Source: Nocardia inohanensis NBRC 100128 (lineage in GTDB: Bacteria > Actinomycetota > Actinomycetes > Mycobacteriales > Mycobacteriaceae). From it: a stretch of DNA of 64,000 nucleotides. Within the stretch, counting starts at the first letter, position 1. Each line of letters starts with the position of its first letter. Below, piece by piece: positions 1 through 8,879 of this stretch. The translations under genes were made by a program, and so were the position numbers. The stretch is from the NCBI RefSeq assembly GCF_001612945.1, contig NZ_BDBK01000004.1, positions 62,001 to 126,000 of the forward strand, given 5' to 3'. The notes below the pieces were generated by a model. It made no database searches and had not been told where the DNA came from. It saw nothing but the letters and a program-made list of their open reading frames with translations.

Positions 1-1
1 G

Positions 2-3000
2 GATCCACAGCGGTGGCAGCGACTTTGGCAGTCCGCCACGACCTGGGATCCGGAGGGGGAGGCCGAGTCGGCGTGCCCTTATCCGGGATTGGCTCCCTAC
101 GGGCGTGCGGACCGGGCGTTGTTCTTCGGACGAGATCGGGCCGTCGGCGAGCTGGTCGAATTGGTCGGCGCGGCGCGCGGGATCGTGGTGGTGGTGGGAG
201 CTTCGGGGGCCGGAAAGTCGTCGCTGCTGGCGGCCGGAGTGGGTGCGGCGAAAACCGGGCGACACGTCGTCACGTTCACGCCCGGTGCGCAGCCCCGGGC
301 GCGCCTCGCGGCGGCGCTGGGTGAGGACGACGGCGGCGCGGATCGGCTGGTGATCGTGGACCAGTTCGAGGAGCTGTTCACCGTCTGCACCGATGACACG
401 GAACGCCAGAGCTTCCTCACCGAGCTGCACGAATGTTCTTGCCGGGCCGATGATCCGATCGCCGTCCTGGTGGCGCTGCGCGCCGACTTCTATGCGCAAT
501 GCTTGAACTATCCGACTCTGCGGGATGCGCTGGAGCATCGCAGCTATCCGCTCGGCCCGCTGTCGCCGGATGAACTGGCGCAGGCGATTTCGAGCCCGGC
601 GCGGGCTATCGGAATGGAGTTGGAGGCCGGGCTCGAGGAGCTGATCGTCAGCGAATTGCGGAGCGCCGGAGACCATCACGACGATCGGGCCTACGATCCC
701 GGCGCATTGCCGCTGCTGTCCCACGTCATGGCCGCGACCTGGCAGCATCGCGAAGGACGAAGGCTCACCGTCGACGGATATCGCAAGGCCGGTGGCGTGG
801 CCGGCGCGGTCGCCGAAACCGCCGAACGGACCTGGAGCGAGCTGTCGCCCGCACAGCAGGCGGCCGCGAAGGAAATCCTGCTGGGACTCGTTGCGGTCGG
901 CCAGGATTCGCGCGACACCCGCCGGCACGCCGACCGCGCGGAACTGCTGCGACGAGCGGCCGAGCCCGAAGACGTCACCGCCGCACTGGAAGTCCTCGCC
1001 CGCGCCCGCCTGATCACCCTCGACGCCGATGCCGTCACGCTGACGCACGAGATCGTGCTGTCGGCGTGGCCGCGGCTGCGGGGGTGGATCGACGAGGATC
1101 GGGTGGGGTATCTGATCCGGCAACGGCTGGAATCCGATGCCGCGGAATGGGCCGGGCAGGACCGGGATTCCTCGTTGCTGTATCGGGGGACGCGACTACA
1201 GAGCGCACGTGCCGCGACCGACCGCTCGCCGGTGGGTCCACTCGCCACCGAATTCCTCGCCACGTCGGTCACCACCTCGGTCGGGGCCCGGCGCCGCACC
1301 ACGCGCATGAAGGCGCTGTTCGCCCTGCTCGGAGTGGTGCTGCTGCTCATGGGATTCGGGCTGTACACCCAGGACCCGCAGGCCGATCAACGCCGGGCGG
1401 ACCGGGACTACGCGGCGGTACTGGCCGCGGCCGATCAGGTGCAGCAGACGAATCCGACGCTGGCCGCGCAATTGAACCTGGTCGCCTGGCGGCTGCGACC
1501 GGGCGATCAGGCGGTCCGGTCGCGGTTGCTTCAGACCGAGGCCGATCCCCTGTTCACCGTCTCCACGGGCGCGCACCAGCAGAATGTCGGCAAGGTGGTC
1601 CGGCAGCCGGGTGGGTCCATGCTGGCCTCCCTGGCCGGTACCGAACTGCGCTTCTGGGAGTTCGGCCGGCCTTTGCGGGCGATCGGTGAGGCGCAGGCGA
1701 ACATCGACGATGTCGCGATGGCGCCGGGCGGCAGGCTGATGGCAACCGCGGATCTCCGGGGACCCGCGGAGCACACCGTCACCCTCTGGGACATCGCCCT
1801 CCCCGGCCCGCCGCGACGACTCGGGACGTTGCCGGGTCCGACCGACGCGGGCACGGCACGCATCGCGTTCGCCCCGGACGGCCGCACGGTCGCCGCGCTG
1901 ACCGATACCCGTCTCGTCCTGTGGAACGTGAGCGATCCCCGCACGCCGGTCGTCACCGCGATCCGAGAACTGAACGAAGCACAGCGCGATGCCTCGCAGG
2001 GACGAATCGTGTTCAGCCCCAACGGCCGGACGCTGGCCCTCGCCCTTGGCTCGGGCGACGCGGCGACCGGCAATACGCAGCTCTGGGATGTCACGGATCC
2101 GGCGCACCCGGCCATCGTGACCGCTGCCCTCGCCGTCTCCGGCCCCACCAAGGCGATCGCCTTCAGCCCCGACGGCGCCACCCTCGCGGTCGGCAGCGGG
2201 TACAGCTCCATCGACGGCGAGGGCAAACGCGCCGCGATACAGCTCTGGGATACCGCACAGCCCCGGCAGGCGCAGTTGCTCTCGACCTTCGAGACCGGCG
2301 ACAATTCCATCGCCGCAATGGAATTCGCCCCGGCCGGCGATGCGCTGGCGAGTACCGGGAACCGGACCGCCGGGCTCTGGAACGTGCTCGATCCAGGCAG
2401 TCCGCGGCGATCGATCGACAAACTGCCCACGGCCCTGTCCGACTGTCATTTCGGCACCGTGTCGGCCCGCTGTACGGGCGGTCCGAAAGCGCTCGCCTTC
2501 GCCTCGGACGGACGTCAACTGGTGACCGGCGGGCTGAGCGGCGAACTGTACGTCTGGTCCCTGCCGGCCGCGGTGCTCACCGGGCATATCGGCTGGCGCT
2601 ACCCGCCCGCGTTCGCCGCGAACGGCGCACGCATGGCCACCAGCACCGCCGACGGCAGGATCGAGCTGTGGGACATCCGCGATCCGCGCTCCCCCACGCG
2701 CATAGGCGAATATCGCACCGCGCGCGGCTCTTTCGGTGCGACGCTGTCACCGGACGGCAGCCAGCTCCGCATCCTGGACCTGACCGCGCGCACGCTCCGC
2801 ACCCTCGACATCTCCGATCCGGCGCACATCGGACTGCGCGGCGAATGGACGCTGCCCGCCTCCGAATCTCTCGCGGGGCTCAGCGTCAGCAGAGACTTCC
2901 GCCGGCTCGCCACCTCCGATGACAAAGGCGGCGTCCAGCTGTGGGACCTCTCCGACACCACCCGCCCCGGCCCATGGGCACCCGATTCACCGCCGCCGAC

Positions 3001-3016
3001 TCGACAGGCTCGCTGA
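2..3016 (+). CDS. nSTAND NTPase with membrane anchor and WD40 propeller (5' truncated, 3' frameshifted)
   Basis: The frame is open to the left edge, so the N-terminus lies outside the window. The visible part starts with a CPYPGLAPY-type motif and LFFGRDR, the usual entry of nSTAND ATPase domains. A Walker A motif GASGAGKSS follows near base 197 and a Walker B-like VIVDQFEELF near base 350. One hydrophobic segment lies near bases 1306-1362. After it come many WD40 blades, each marked by LWD/LWN followed by a D-P-x-x-P turn. Family knowledge: such proteins are signalling or defence-type STAND ATPases whose propeller acts as sensor or scaffold; no substrate can be named. The frame ends at 3016 inside a blade, and the remaining blades continue in another frame at once, so the protein ends prematurely unless this is a sequencing error. 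The upstream domain, possibly DNA-binding or protease, cannot be seen. Confidence 0.85.
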   Translation, partial: DPQRWQRLWQSATTWDPEGEAESACPYPGLAPYGRADRALFFGRDRAVGELVELVGAARGIVVVVGASGAGKSSLLAAGVGAAKTGRHVVTFTPGAQPRARLAAALGEDDGGADRLVIVDQFEELFTVCTDDTERQSFLTELHECSCRADDPIAVLVALRADFYAQCLNYPTLRDALEHRSYPLGPLSPDELAQAISSPARAIGMELEAGLEELIVSELRSAGDHHDDRAYDPGALPLLSHVMAATWQHREGRRLTVDGYRKAGGVAGAVAETAERTWSELSPAQQAAAKEILLGLVAVGQDSRDTRRHADRAELLRRAAEPEDVTAALEVLARARLITLDADAVTLTHEIVLSAWPRLRGWIDEDRVGYLIRQRLESDAAEWAGQDRDSSLLYRGTRLQSARAATDRSPVGPLATEFLATSVTTSVGARRRTTRMKALFALLGVVLLLMGFGLYTQDPQADQRRADRDYAAVLAAADQVQQTNPTLAAQLNLVAWRLRPGDQAVRSRLLQTEADPLFTVSTGAHQQNVGKVVRQPGGSMLASLAGTELRFWEFGRPLRAIGEAQANIDDVAMAPGGRLMATADLRGPAEHTVTLWDIALPGPPRRLGTLPGPTDAGTARIAFAPDGRTVAALTDTRLVLWNVSDPRTPVVTAIRELNEAQRDASQGRIVFSPNGRTLALALGSGDAATGNTQLWDVTDPAHPAIVTAALAVSGPTKAIAFSPDGATLAVGSGYSSIDGEGKRAAIQLWDTAQPRQAQLLSTFETGDNSIAAMEFAPAGDALASTGNRTAGLWNVLDPGSPRRSIDKLPTALSDCHFGTVSARCTGGPKALAFASDGRQLVTGGLSGELYVWSLPAAVLTGHIGWRYPPAFAANGARMATSTADGRIELWDIRDPRSPTRIGEYRTARGSFGATLSPDGSQLRILDLTARTLRTLDISDPAHIGLRGEWTLPASESLAGLSVSRDFRRLATSDDKGGVQLWDLSDTTRPGPWAPDSPPPTRQAR

Positions 3017-3627
3017 GCCTCGGCTCCGACGGCCGGACACTGACCGTCACCGCGGTCCGGTTCGTCGCCGGCCGGAGCCGGACGGAACGCGTCATCACGC
3101 TGTGGAACCTCGCCGATCCCACCGAGCCCCAACGCGTGGGCGAGCTCCTCCGCCAGCCGACCGATGTCATCGACACCACCCTGATCAGCCCCGACGGACG
3201 CTTACTGGCCGCCACCGAGAACGAGACCGTGCAGCTCGCGGACATCAGCGACCCGCGGCATCCCGAGCGGCTCGGCGAACCCATCACCCATGTGCTGCCC
3301 GCCATCCCGTTCGACTACACCCCGGACTCCCGCAATCTGCTCACCGTCGGCGTGGACGGCAGCTTGAACCGGTGGGACGTCAGCGATCCCGCGCATCCGG
3401 TGAAGACCGTGAGCCTCACCCAATCCGACGGCTACTCCTGGAACGCGACGCTCGCACCCGATGACCGACATGTCGCCTCGGCCTCCTCGGACGGCACCGT
3501 GCACCTGTGGAACCTCGACGAGAACGCCGCCATCGACCGCATCTGCGCGATCACCGGTGACATGTGGACCGAGGAGTTGTGGAAACACCGTCTCCCCCAA
3601 CTCCCCTACTCCCCACCCTGCCGCTGA
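2974..3627 (+). pseudogene. Detached C-terminal WD40 blades of the preceding gene (frameshift)
   Basis: This frame continues the propeller of the preceding gene. It has four more repeat units with LWNLADPTEP, LADISDPRHP, RWDVSDPAHP and LWNLDENA motifs and ends with a basic tail. The two frames overlap in the C-rich tract around 2962-2976. Restoring one missing base there would join the blade smoothly (LWDLSDTTRP into MGTRFTAADS). No ribosome binding site precedes the fragment, so it is not expected to be made on its own. It is either the 3' part of a frameshifted gene or an assembly error in a C homopolymer; the sequence alone cannot tell which. Confidence 0.8.
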
Positions 3628-3697
3628 CCGGCCGAATTCAATTCGGGTGATTGTTCAGGGTCAACCCTGATGCGCCTGAGCTGGGCGAGCCGCCACG

Positions 3698-5257
3698 ATG
3701 GGAAACATGACGAAGACGAGCGACTGGTCCCAGAACACCGGCCGGGCCGGCTTCTCCGATCAGCTACACGAATTGTGGCGGACGCGGCCGGTGCGGCTGC
3801 CGCAGCAGGGGCCGATCGCGGGGGTGGCGACCGGGTTCGGGCGGCGGTTCGATGTGGATCCCGTGGTGGTCCGGGTGGCGTTCGTGGTTTCGGCGCTGTT
3901 CGGCGGGGCGGGGATCGCGCTGTATTTGATGGCGTGGTTGCTGCTGCCGCAGGCCGGGGATGAGACCTCAGCGGCGGAATCGCTGTTCGGGAAGGGGCAG
4001 AGTTCGCAGAATTCTTCGCGGACCATTGTGCTGATGGTGGCGTTGGGGATCGTCGTCAGCACGATGGGGCCCGTCGGGGTGGGGCTCGGCGGGTCCGGGG
4101 CGATCAGTTTCGCGCTGATGCTGGCGGGGTGGTGGTTGCTGTATCAGCGGCAGCCGCAGCCGCCGGTGGGGTATTCGGAGGTAATCGCCGGAGGTGCGGG
4201 CACGGAGGCGGTCACCAATCCCTGGTGGACCGGATATCCGGGCACCACACCGCCTTTCGAGACTTACGGGCCGTACACGAAGCTGCCGGATCATTACGAG
4301 CCGGAGCCGGGGCAACCGGCCGGTAATGCGGTCACGTTCGAGACGGAGCAGCCGACCGAGGTCATCGAAAAGGACAGCGCAACCGTCGTTCTGGCGAAGG
4401 ACGAGACGGTTCGCGCGGAACCCGAACCGGAACCGGGCGAACCGTCCGACCCCGAAACCGTGCAGCTGACCAAGGAATTCACGGTCGAGAAAACGGGAAC
4501 CGCTGTTCTGCACAAGATCCCGAGTGCGATGGAGCGCCCGTACGCACCGGTCGGTCCGGCCCCCATCTCCCCCGATTTCGGCCCCACGCCGCCCGGCTGG
4601 GATCCGCTCGGCGTCGCGCCGATGGCCTGGGATCTGCCGGAACCCACTGCGCCCGTACAACAACCGGTACAGACGGTCGTACCGCGTAAACCGCGCTCCC
4701 GGCTGACCCCGGTCACCATCGGACTGGCCATGCTGGCCGCGGCCGCCGCGGGGTCGGCCGCTGCCTCCGGCGTCGATTGGATGACCCCGGGGCGGGTCGG
4801 CGCGGCGGCGCTGGCGGTGGTGGCCATCGGCCTGATCATCGGGGCGTTCCTGCGCCGCGGCTACGGGCTCATGGTGATCTTGGCTCCACTGGCGGGGTTC
4901 GTCATCCTGTCCTCGCTGGTCGGTCCCATCGGATTCGATCAGGGTTCGATGGGCGACCGCACCTGGTCCGCCGCCACGGCCGCCGACCTCCAGCCCGAGT
5001 ATCACCTCGGAATGGGTTCGGCCACCCTCGATCTCAGCCATCTGACGCTGACCGAGGACCGCACCGTCAAGGTCTCGCTGGGCATGGGCGAGGTGCGGGT
5101 GCTGCTGCCGGAGCACCTGCGCGTGCGCACCACCTGCGATATCGGCATGGGTGACAACGCGAACTGCAAGGAAGGCATGTCCGGTCCCGCGACGGGTCCG
5201 GTCCTCAATCTCGATATCGATGTCCGGATGGGCAATGTGGAGGTGAATCGTGGCTGA
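3698..5257 (+). CDS. PspC domain / toast-rack membrane protein
   Basis: This 519-residue membrane protein has a PspC domain near residues 28-88 (GPIAGVATGFGRRFDVDP, then a helix ending LMAWLLLPQ). Further hydrophobic helices follow near 110-145, then a long acidic Pro/Glu-rich stretch (about 150-325) and three more helices near 345-415. The C-terminal beta-rich region carries repeated GMG turns (SLGMGEV, DIGMGDN, VRMGNV), as in the LiaF/toast-rack fold. In actinobacteria such PspC/toast-rack fusions belong to the Psp/Lia envelope-stress network; a role in sensing membrane damage is inferred. A second in-frame ATG at 3707 is an alternative start. The stop overlaps the next gene by 8 bases, so the two are probably translationally coupled. 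A second, stand-alone PspC protein is encoded at 36263-36460. Confidence 0.8.
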   Translation: MGNMTKTSDWSQNTGRAGFSDQLHELWRTRPVRLPQQGPIAGVATGFGRRFDVDPVVVRVAFVVSALFGGAGIALYLMAWLLLPQAGDETSAAESLFGKGQSSQNSSRTIVLMVALGIVVSTMGPVGVGLGGSGAISFALMLAGWWLLYQRQPQPPVGYSEVIAGGAGTEAVTNPWWTGYPGTTPPFETYGPYTKLPDHYEPEPGQPAGNAVTFETEQPTEVIEKDSATVVLAKDETVRAEPEPEPGEPSDPETVQLTKEFTVEKTGTAVLHKIPSAMERPYAPVGPAPISPDFGPTPPGWDPLGVAPMAWDLPEPTAPVQQPVQTVVPRKPRSRLTPVTIGLAMLAAAAAGSAAASGVDWMTPGRVGAAALAVVAIGLIIGAFLRRGYGLMVILAPLAGFVILSSLVGPIGFDQGSMGDRTWSAATAADLQPEYHLGMGSATLDLSHLTLTEDRTVKVSLGMGEVRVLLPEHLRVRTTCDIGMGDNANCKEGMSGPATGPVLNLDIDVRMGNVEVNRG

Positions 5258-5453
5258 CAACAAGACTTCTCGACGTCCGTCGTTCTCGCTGCTCCTGGCG
5301 GGACTGCTCGGACTGGGCGTGAGCATCTGGGCATTCATCGGCCCGCACTTCTGGCCCGTGTCCGGCGGACTGTCGCTGGGCTGGATCGTGGTGATCGCGG
5401 CCATCGTGGTCGGGATCGTGCTGGTGCTCTCGCCCCGCAAACCCCGCGAATAG
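5250..5453 (+). CDS. Small two-helix membrane protein coupled to PspC protein
   Basis: A 67-residue protein with a basic N-terminus (KTSRRPS) and two hydrophobic helices (about 12-32 and 42-60), ending in RKPRE. It starts within the last 8 bases of the PspC/toast-rack gene and is followed by a strong hairpin, so the two genes form a complete small operon. No named family is recognised. The context suggests an accessory subunit of the PspC protein in the membrane. Confidence 0.7.
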   Translation: MADNKTSRRPSFSLLLAGLLGLGVSIWAFIGPHFWPVSGGLSLGWIVVIAAIVVGIVLVLSPRKPRE

Positions 5454-5515
5454 ACTTCGCCGTCACCGACCTCCCCCCTACGGGGACGGCGAAACGCCTT
5501 CCACCGGAAGGCGAG

Positions 5516-5546
5516 AAGGCCCCGCACACCGGGTGTGCGGGGCCTT
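5516..5546. terminator. Bidirectional terminator between PspC operon and guaA
   Basis: A near-perfect GC-rich hairpin: AAGGCCCCGCACAC pairs with GTGTGCGGGGCCTT around a very short loop. It lies between two convergent genes and has A/T ends on both sides, so it can serve both strands. A smaller 7-bp hairpin (5496-5512, GCCTTCC/GGAAGGC) lies just upstream. Confidence 0.85.
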
Positions 5547-5565
5547 CGCTATGCCTGGGGGAAAC

Positions 5566-7125
5566 TTATTCCCATTCGATGGTGCCCGGCGGCTTGCTCG
5601 TCACATCGAGCACCACGCGGTTGACCTCCGCCACCTCGTTGGTGATGCGGGTGGAGATGCGCTCCAGCACCTCGTACGGCAGGCGCGTCCAGTCCGCGGT
5701 CATGGCGTCCTCGGACGAGACCGGGCGCAGCACGATCGGATGACCGTAGGTGCGGCCGTCGCCCTGCACGCCGACGCTGCGGACATCGGCCAGCAGCACC
5801 ACGGGGCACTGCCAGATCTGCTTGTCCAGCCCGGCCGCGGTGAGCTCCTCGCGGGCGATGGCATCGGCCTGGCGCAGCAACTCCAGGCGCTCGAAGGTCA
5901 CCTCGCCGACGATGCGGATGGCCAGGCCCGGGCCCGGGAACGGCTGGCGCGCAACGATTTCCTCCGGCAGGCCGAGCTCGCGGCCGACGGCGCGCACCTC
6001 GTCCTTGAACAACAGGCGCAGCGGCTCGACCAGCGCGAACTCCAGATCGTCCGGCAGGCCGCCGACATTGTGATGGCTCTTGATGTTCGCGGTGCCGGTG
6101 CCGCCGCCGGACTCGACCACATCCGGGTAGAGCGTGCCCTGCACCAGGAATTCGACCTTGGTCTCGCCCTGCTCGCCGACCACCTCGGCCACCGCGTCCT
6201 CGAAGGAGCGGATGAACTCGCGGCCGATGATCTTGCGCTTCTCCTCGGGATCGGAGACGCCCTTCAGCTCGCCCAGGAACTTGTCGACCGCGTCGACGGT
6301 GACCAGCTTGGCCCCGGTCGCGGCGACGAAATCGCGCTGCACCTGCTCGCGCTCACCGGCACGCAAGAGCCCGTGATCGACGAACACACAGGTCAGGCGA
6401 TCGCCGATGGCTCGCTGCACCAGTGCGGCGGCCACCGCGGAATCGACACCGCCGGACAGACCGCAGATGGCGTGGCCGTCGCCGACCTGCTCGCGCACCT
6501 GCTCGATCAGCGCCTCGGCGATATTGGACGCGGTCCACGCGCCCGGAATGCCGGCGATCTCGTGCAGGAAGCGGCTCAGCACCTGCTGGCCGTGCGGCGA
6601 ATGCAGCACCTCCGGGTGGTACTGCACACCCGCGAGCTTGCGCGCCCGATCCTCGAACGCCGCGACCGGCGCGCCCGCCGACGTAGCGGTGACCTCGAAA
6701 CCGGCGGGGGCATCGGTGACCGCGTCACCGTGGCTCATCCACACCGGCTGCCGGGTCGGCAGACCGCCGTGCAGGATGCCGCCGTCCACACTCAGCTCGG
6801 TGCGGCCGTACTCGCGAGTCCCGGTGTGCGCCACCGTGCCCCCGAGCGCCTGCGCCATCGCCTGGAAGCCGTAGCAGATGCCGAACACGGGGAGTTCGAG
6901 ATCGAACAGCCGGGCGTCCAGCTGCGGCGCGCCGTCGGCGTACACGCTGCTGGGTCCGCCGGAGAGGATCACCGCGACGGGATTCTTCTCCGCGATCTCC
7001 TCCACCGTGATGGTGTGCGGCACCACCTCCGAGTAAACGCTGGCCTCGCGCACCCGGCGCGCGATCAGTTGGGCGTATTGCGCGCCGAAGTCGACGACAA
7101 GGACTGGTCGCTGGGTTTCTGCCAC
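5566..7125 (-). CDS. guaA: GMP synthase (glutamine-hydrolysing)
   Basis: Converts XMP to GMP using ATP and glutamine, the last step of de novo guanine nucleotide synthesis, in the cytosol. The 519 residues match the usual two-domain enzyme. The class I glutamine amidotransferase carries nucleophile C84 in GICYGFQ, with H170 and E172 in the VQYHPEV motif. The ATP-pyrophosphatase domain has the P-loop SGGVDS at 224-229, and the C-terminal dimerisation domain ends KPPGTIEWE, as is typical. All catalytic residues are present. It is the first of three purine genes here (guaA, guaB3, guaB2), all on the minus strand but separated by other genes, so this is not one operon. Confidence 0.98.
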   Translation of the reverse strand: MAETQRPVLVVDFGAQYAQLIARRVREASVYSEVVPHTITVEEIAEKNPVAVILSGGPSSVYADGAPQLDARLFDLELPVFGICYGFQAMAQALGGTVAHTGTREYGRTELSVDGGILHGGLPTRQPVWMSHGDAVTDAPAGFEVTATSAGAPVAAFEDRARKLAGVQYHPEVLHSPHGQQVLSRFLHEIAGIPGAWTASNIAEALIEQVREQVGDGHAICGLSGGVDSAVAAALVQRAIGDRLTCVFVDHGLLRAGEREQVQRDFVAATGAKLVTVDAVDKFLGELKGVSDPEEKRKIIGREFIRSFEDAVAEVVGEQGETKVEFLVQGTLYPDVVESGGGTGTANIKSHHNVGGLPDDLEFALVEPLRLLFKDEVRAVGRELGLPEEIVARQPFPGPGLAIRIVGEVTFERLELLRQADAIAREELTAAGLDKQIWQCPVVLLADVRSVGVQGDGRTYGHPIVLRPVSSEDAMTADWTRLPYEVLERISTRITNEVAEVNRVVLDVTSKPPGTIEWE

Positions 7126-7578
7126 CGGATAAGTCTAAAGAGCGACATAGAACACAGTGTGCGCGGGCGGGCCCGCGACCCGCCGCTGCGCGACTTCGGC
7201 ACGCGGGCTCGAGCTGTTTGGACCTCCACCGGGCCGAGCGCACACCGGCCTCGGAGCGGTGGCGGGTCGGCCCGATCGGTGGAGGCGTTGGGACGGTATC
7301 GAGTGATCACCACACGGCAATAGGGCATTCCGACCCTAGGCGGCGAACGCGCCGGGCGGGCGGAAGCGACACGCCCGGCACAGCTTCGGGCGTCACCGCT
7401 CCGGCCGATACGGGCGGACAGGTCGCGGACGATAGCGGGCGGGCTCGTCCGGCACCAGGGTGTGCCGTCATCGCCGGCGAGGGAACTCCGGCTCCGAGCG
7501 GCGGGTCCGGTGACCCCGGGTGTGTCGCACGGAGGAAAGCAGAGCTTTTCGTCAGTGGGTCTGGCTATTCTCTAACTC
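7126..7578. other. Divergent intergenic region between guaA and an alpha/beta hydrolase
   Basis: This 453-base interval lies between two divergent starts. No convincing gene is seen on either strand. It holds a separated inverted repeat (CCTCCACCG at 7223-7231 and CGGTGGAGG at 7277-7285) and, at the right end, a -10-like TATTCT placed for leaderless transcription of the hydrolase. The guaA promoter must also lie here but is not recognisable. Confidence 0.6.
7566..7571 (+). promoter_or_regulatory. Putative -10 box for leaderless hydrolase mRNA
   Basis: TATTCT fits the actinobacterial TANNNT -10 consensus. It ends 7 bases before the GTG at 7579, and there is no Shine-Dalgarno sequence, so transcription probably begins at the start codon. 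Confidence 0.5.
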
Positions 7579-8532
7579 GTGCCATTCGCCCGTGCGATCG
7601 ACGCCGAGATCCACTACGAGGACAGCGGGGGCGAGGGACCGGTAGTACTGCTGGGGCACGAATTCCTCATGGACCGAACGATGTTCGCGTCGCAGCAGGC
7701 GGCTCTCACGCCCGAGTTCCGGCTGGTGACCCCCGATGCCCGCGGTCACGGCCGCACCCGCGACGAGGGGCTGCCGTTCACCTACTGGACCTGCGCCCGC
7801 GACGCGCTCACCGTGCTGGATCAGCTCGGCGTGGAACGAGCCGTGCTGGGCGGAACTTCGCAGGGCGGTCACATCGCGTTGCGCGCCGCCCTGCTCGCAC
7901 CGGATCGTGTTGCGGCACTGATCCTTATCAGCGCCGAGGCGCACGAGCCCACGCCCGAGGAGCAGCTGAACGCCCGCCGCTTCCTCGACAAGTGGCACGA
8001 GGACTCCTCGCGTCCCGCGCTGGCCGCCTTCCTCGCGCGCCGCCTCATCGGCGATGACGATCGGCAGCACGCGGTCTGGGTGGCCCGGTGGCTCGCCCGC
8101 GACCCGCACGCCACCGAGATCGGCGCGGGCGCACTGCTCGGCCGCGACTCCATCCTGGATCGACTAGGCGAAATCACCTGCCCCACACTGGTTATCCACC
8201 CCACCCTGGGCGGTGTCCCGCGCAGCCACGCCCGCGCACTCGCCGACCGGCTGCCCGACGCCCGCTACCTGGAGATCACGGGCGCTCGCCAGACCGTGAA
8301 CATGACCCACGCCCCCTTGATCAACACCGCCATCCGCGAGTTCCTGCGCGCCACCTCGGTCAACCGCGCCCTGGCGTCCCCCTCCATCCGCCTCTGGTCC
8401 GGCGAAATCCCCATCCGCACCACCGATCCCGCCCCGCATCCGACCGAAATCCCCCGGAGCGCACCGCAATCCCCTGCGTCCGCCGAAATATCACGCACCC
8501 CAACCCAATCCCCCCGCAACCCCGGCCACTGA
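7579..8532 (+). CDS. Alpha/beta hydrolase with Pro/Ser-rich tail
   Basis: The 317-residue protein has an alpha/beta hydrolase fold in residues 1-270. The oxyanion region is LGHEF, the nucleophile elbow is GGTSQGG with S94, and a C-terminal NMTHAP provides the likely catalytic His. The usual acid after strand 7 is not obvious: the expected position reads VIHPTLGGVP and lacks an Asp. The last 45 or so residues are Pro/Ser/Thr-rich low complexity and run directly into an intergenic tandem repeat, so this tail may be a recent extension. The substrate is unknown. The GTG start has no ribosome binding site but sits 7 bases after a TATTCT box. It converges on guaB3. Confidence 0.75.
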   Translation: MPFARAIDAEIHYEDSGGEGPVVLLGHEFLMDRTMFASQQAALTPEFRLVTPDARGHGRTRDEGLPFTYWTCARDALTVLDQLGVERAVLGGTSQGGHIALRAALLAPDRVAALILISAEAHEPTPEEQLNARRFLDKWHEDSSRPALAAFLARRLIGDDDRQHAVWVARWLARDPHATEIGAGALLGRDSILDRLGEITCPTLVIHPTLGGVPRSHARALADRLPDARYLEITGARQTVNMTHAPLINTAIREFLRATSVNRALASPSIRLWSGEIPIRTTDPAPHPTEIPRSAPQSPASAEISRTPTQSPRNPGH

Positions 8533-8619
8533 CCACTCGACTCGGCCACTGACCACTCGACCGGGCCGCAGACCACTCGACTCGGACGCTGACCACTCGC
8601 CCGGCCAGAGGCCACTCGA
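8531..8619. repeat. Tandem repeat, 20-bp unit, about 4.5 copies
   Basis: The unit GACCACTCGACTCGGCCACT repeats at 8531, 8551, 8571 and 8591, with the 5' half most conserved, and a degraded fifth copy from 8611. The array begins inside the stop codon of the hydrolase and lies in the convergent gap before guaB3. Confidence 0.8.
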
Positions 8620-8722
8620 CCGCGAACGCCCCACGGCACCGCGAACGCTAGGCATCGCGAACGCTAGCTGCACGGCATCGCGAATTCTGGCCGCACGACA
8701 CCGCGACCGCCGGCTGCTCGGC
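8619..8722. repeat. Degenerate CGCGAA-containing repeat cluster
   Basis: Directly after the 20-bp array comes a second, more diverged set of units of roughly 20-23 bases. Each unit has a CGCGAACGCTAGC-like core preceded by GGCAC or GGCAT. No coding frame or known element explains it. Confidence 0.55.
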
Positions 8723-8724
8723 GT

Positions 8725-8781
8725 CGAGTGGCACACCACTGTGGCGACACGCCGCGCGACACCTCCGTGGTGTGCCACTCG
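8725..8781. repeat. 15-bp perfect inverted repeat
   Basis: CGAGTGGCACACCAC (8725-8739) is matched exactly by its reverse complement at 8767-8781, with 27 bases between. It could be a hairpin in RNA from either convergent gene or a protein-binding palindrome. Confidence 0.75.
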
Positions 8782-8819
8782 AATTCCGCTGACGGGAAAG
8801 GCGTTACGCCGGGAACGAA

Positions 8820-8852
8820 TTCGCCCCGCCGCGGGTGGCGCGGCGGGGCGAA
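8820..8852. terminator. Hairpin terminator beside guaB3
   Basis: A perfect 14-bp stem (TTCGCCCCGCCGCG with its complement) around loop GGTGG, 27 bases past the guaB3 stop on the minus strand. There is no long T tract, as is common in high-GC actinobacteria. It can also serve the convergent hydrolase. Confidence 0.75.
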
Positions 8853-8879
8853 TCAGTCGAGTGGGTCGGGGTCCGGGAC

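Noticed and set aside
2962..2976. Programmed ribosomal frameshift in the WD40 gene
   Set aside because: No slippery heptamer or downstream pseudoknot can be recognised; a mutation or homopolymer error is simpler.
5533..7323. Plus-strand open frame opposite guaA
   Set aside because: Shadow of a complete GMP synthase gene with all catalytic motifs.
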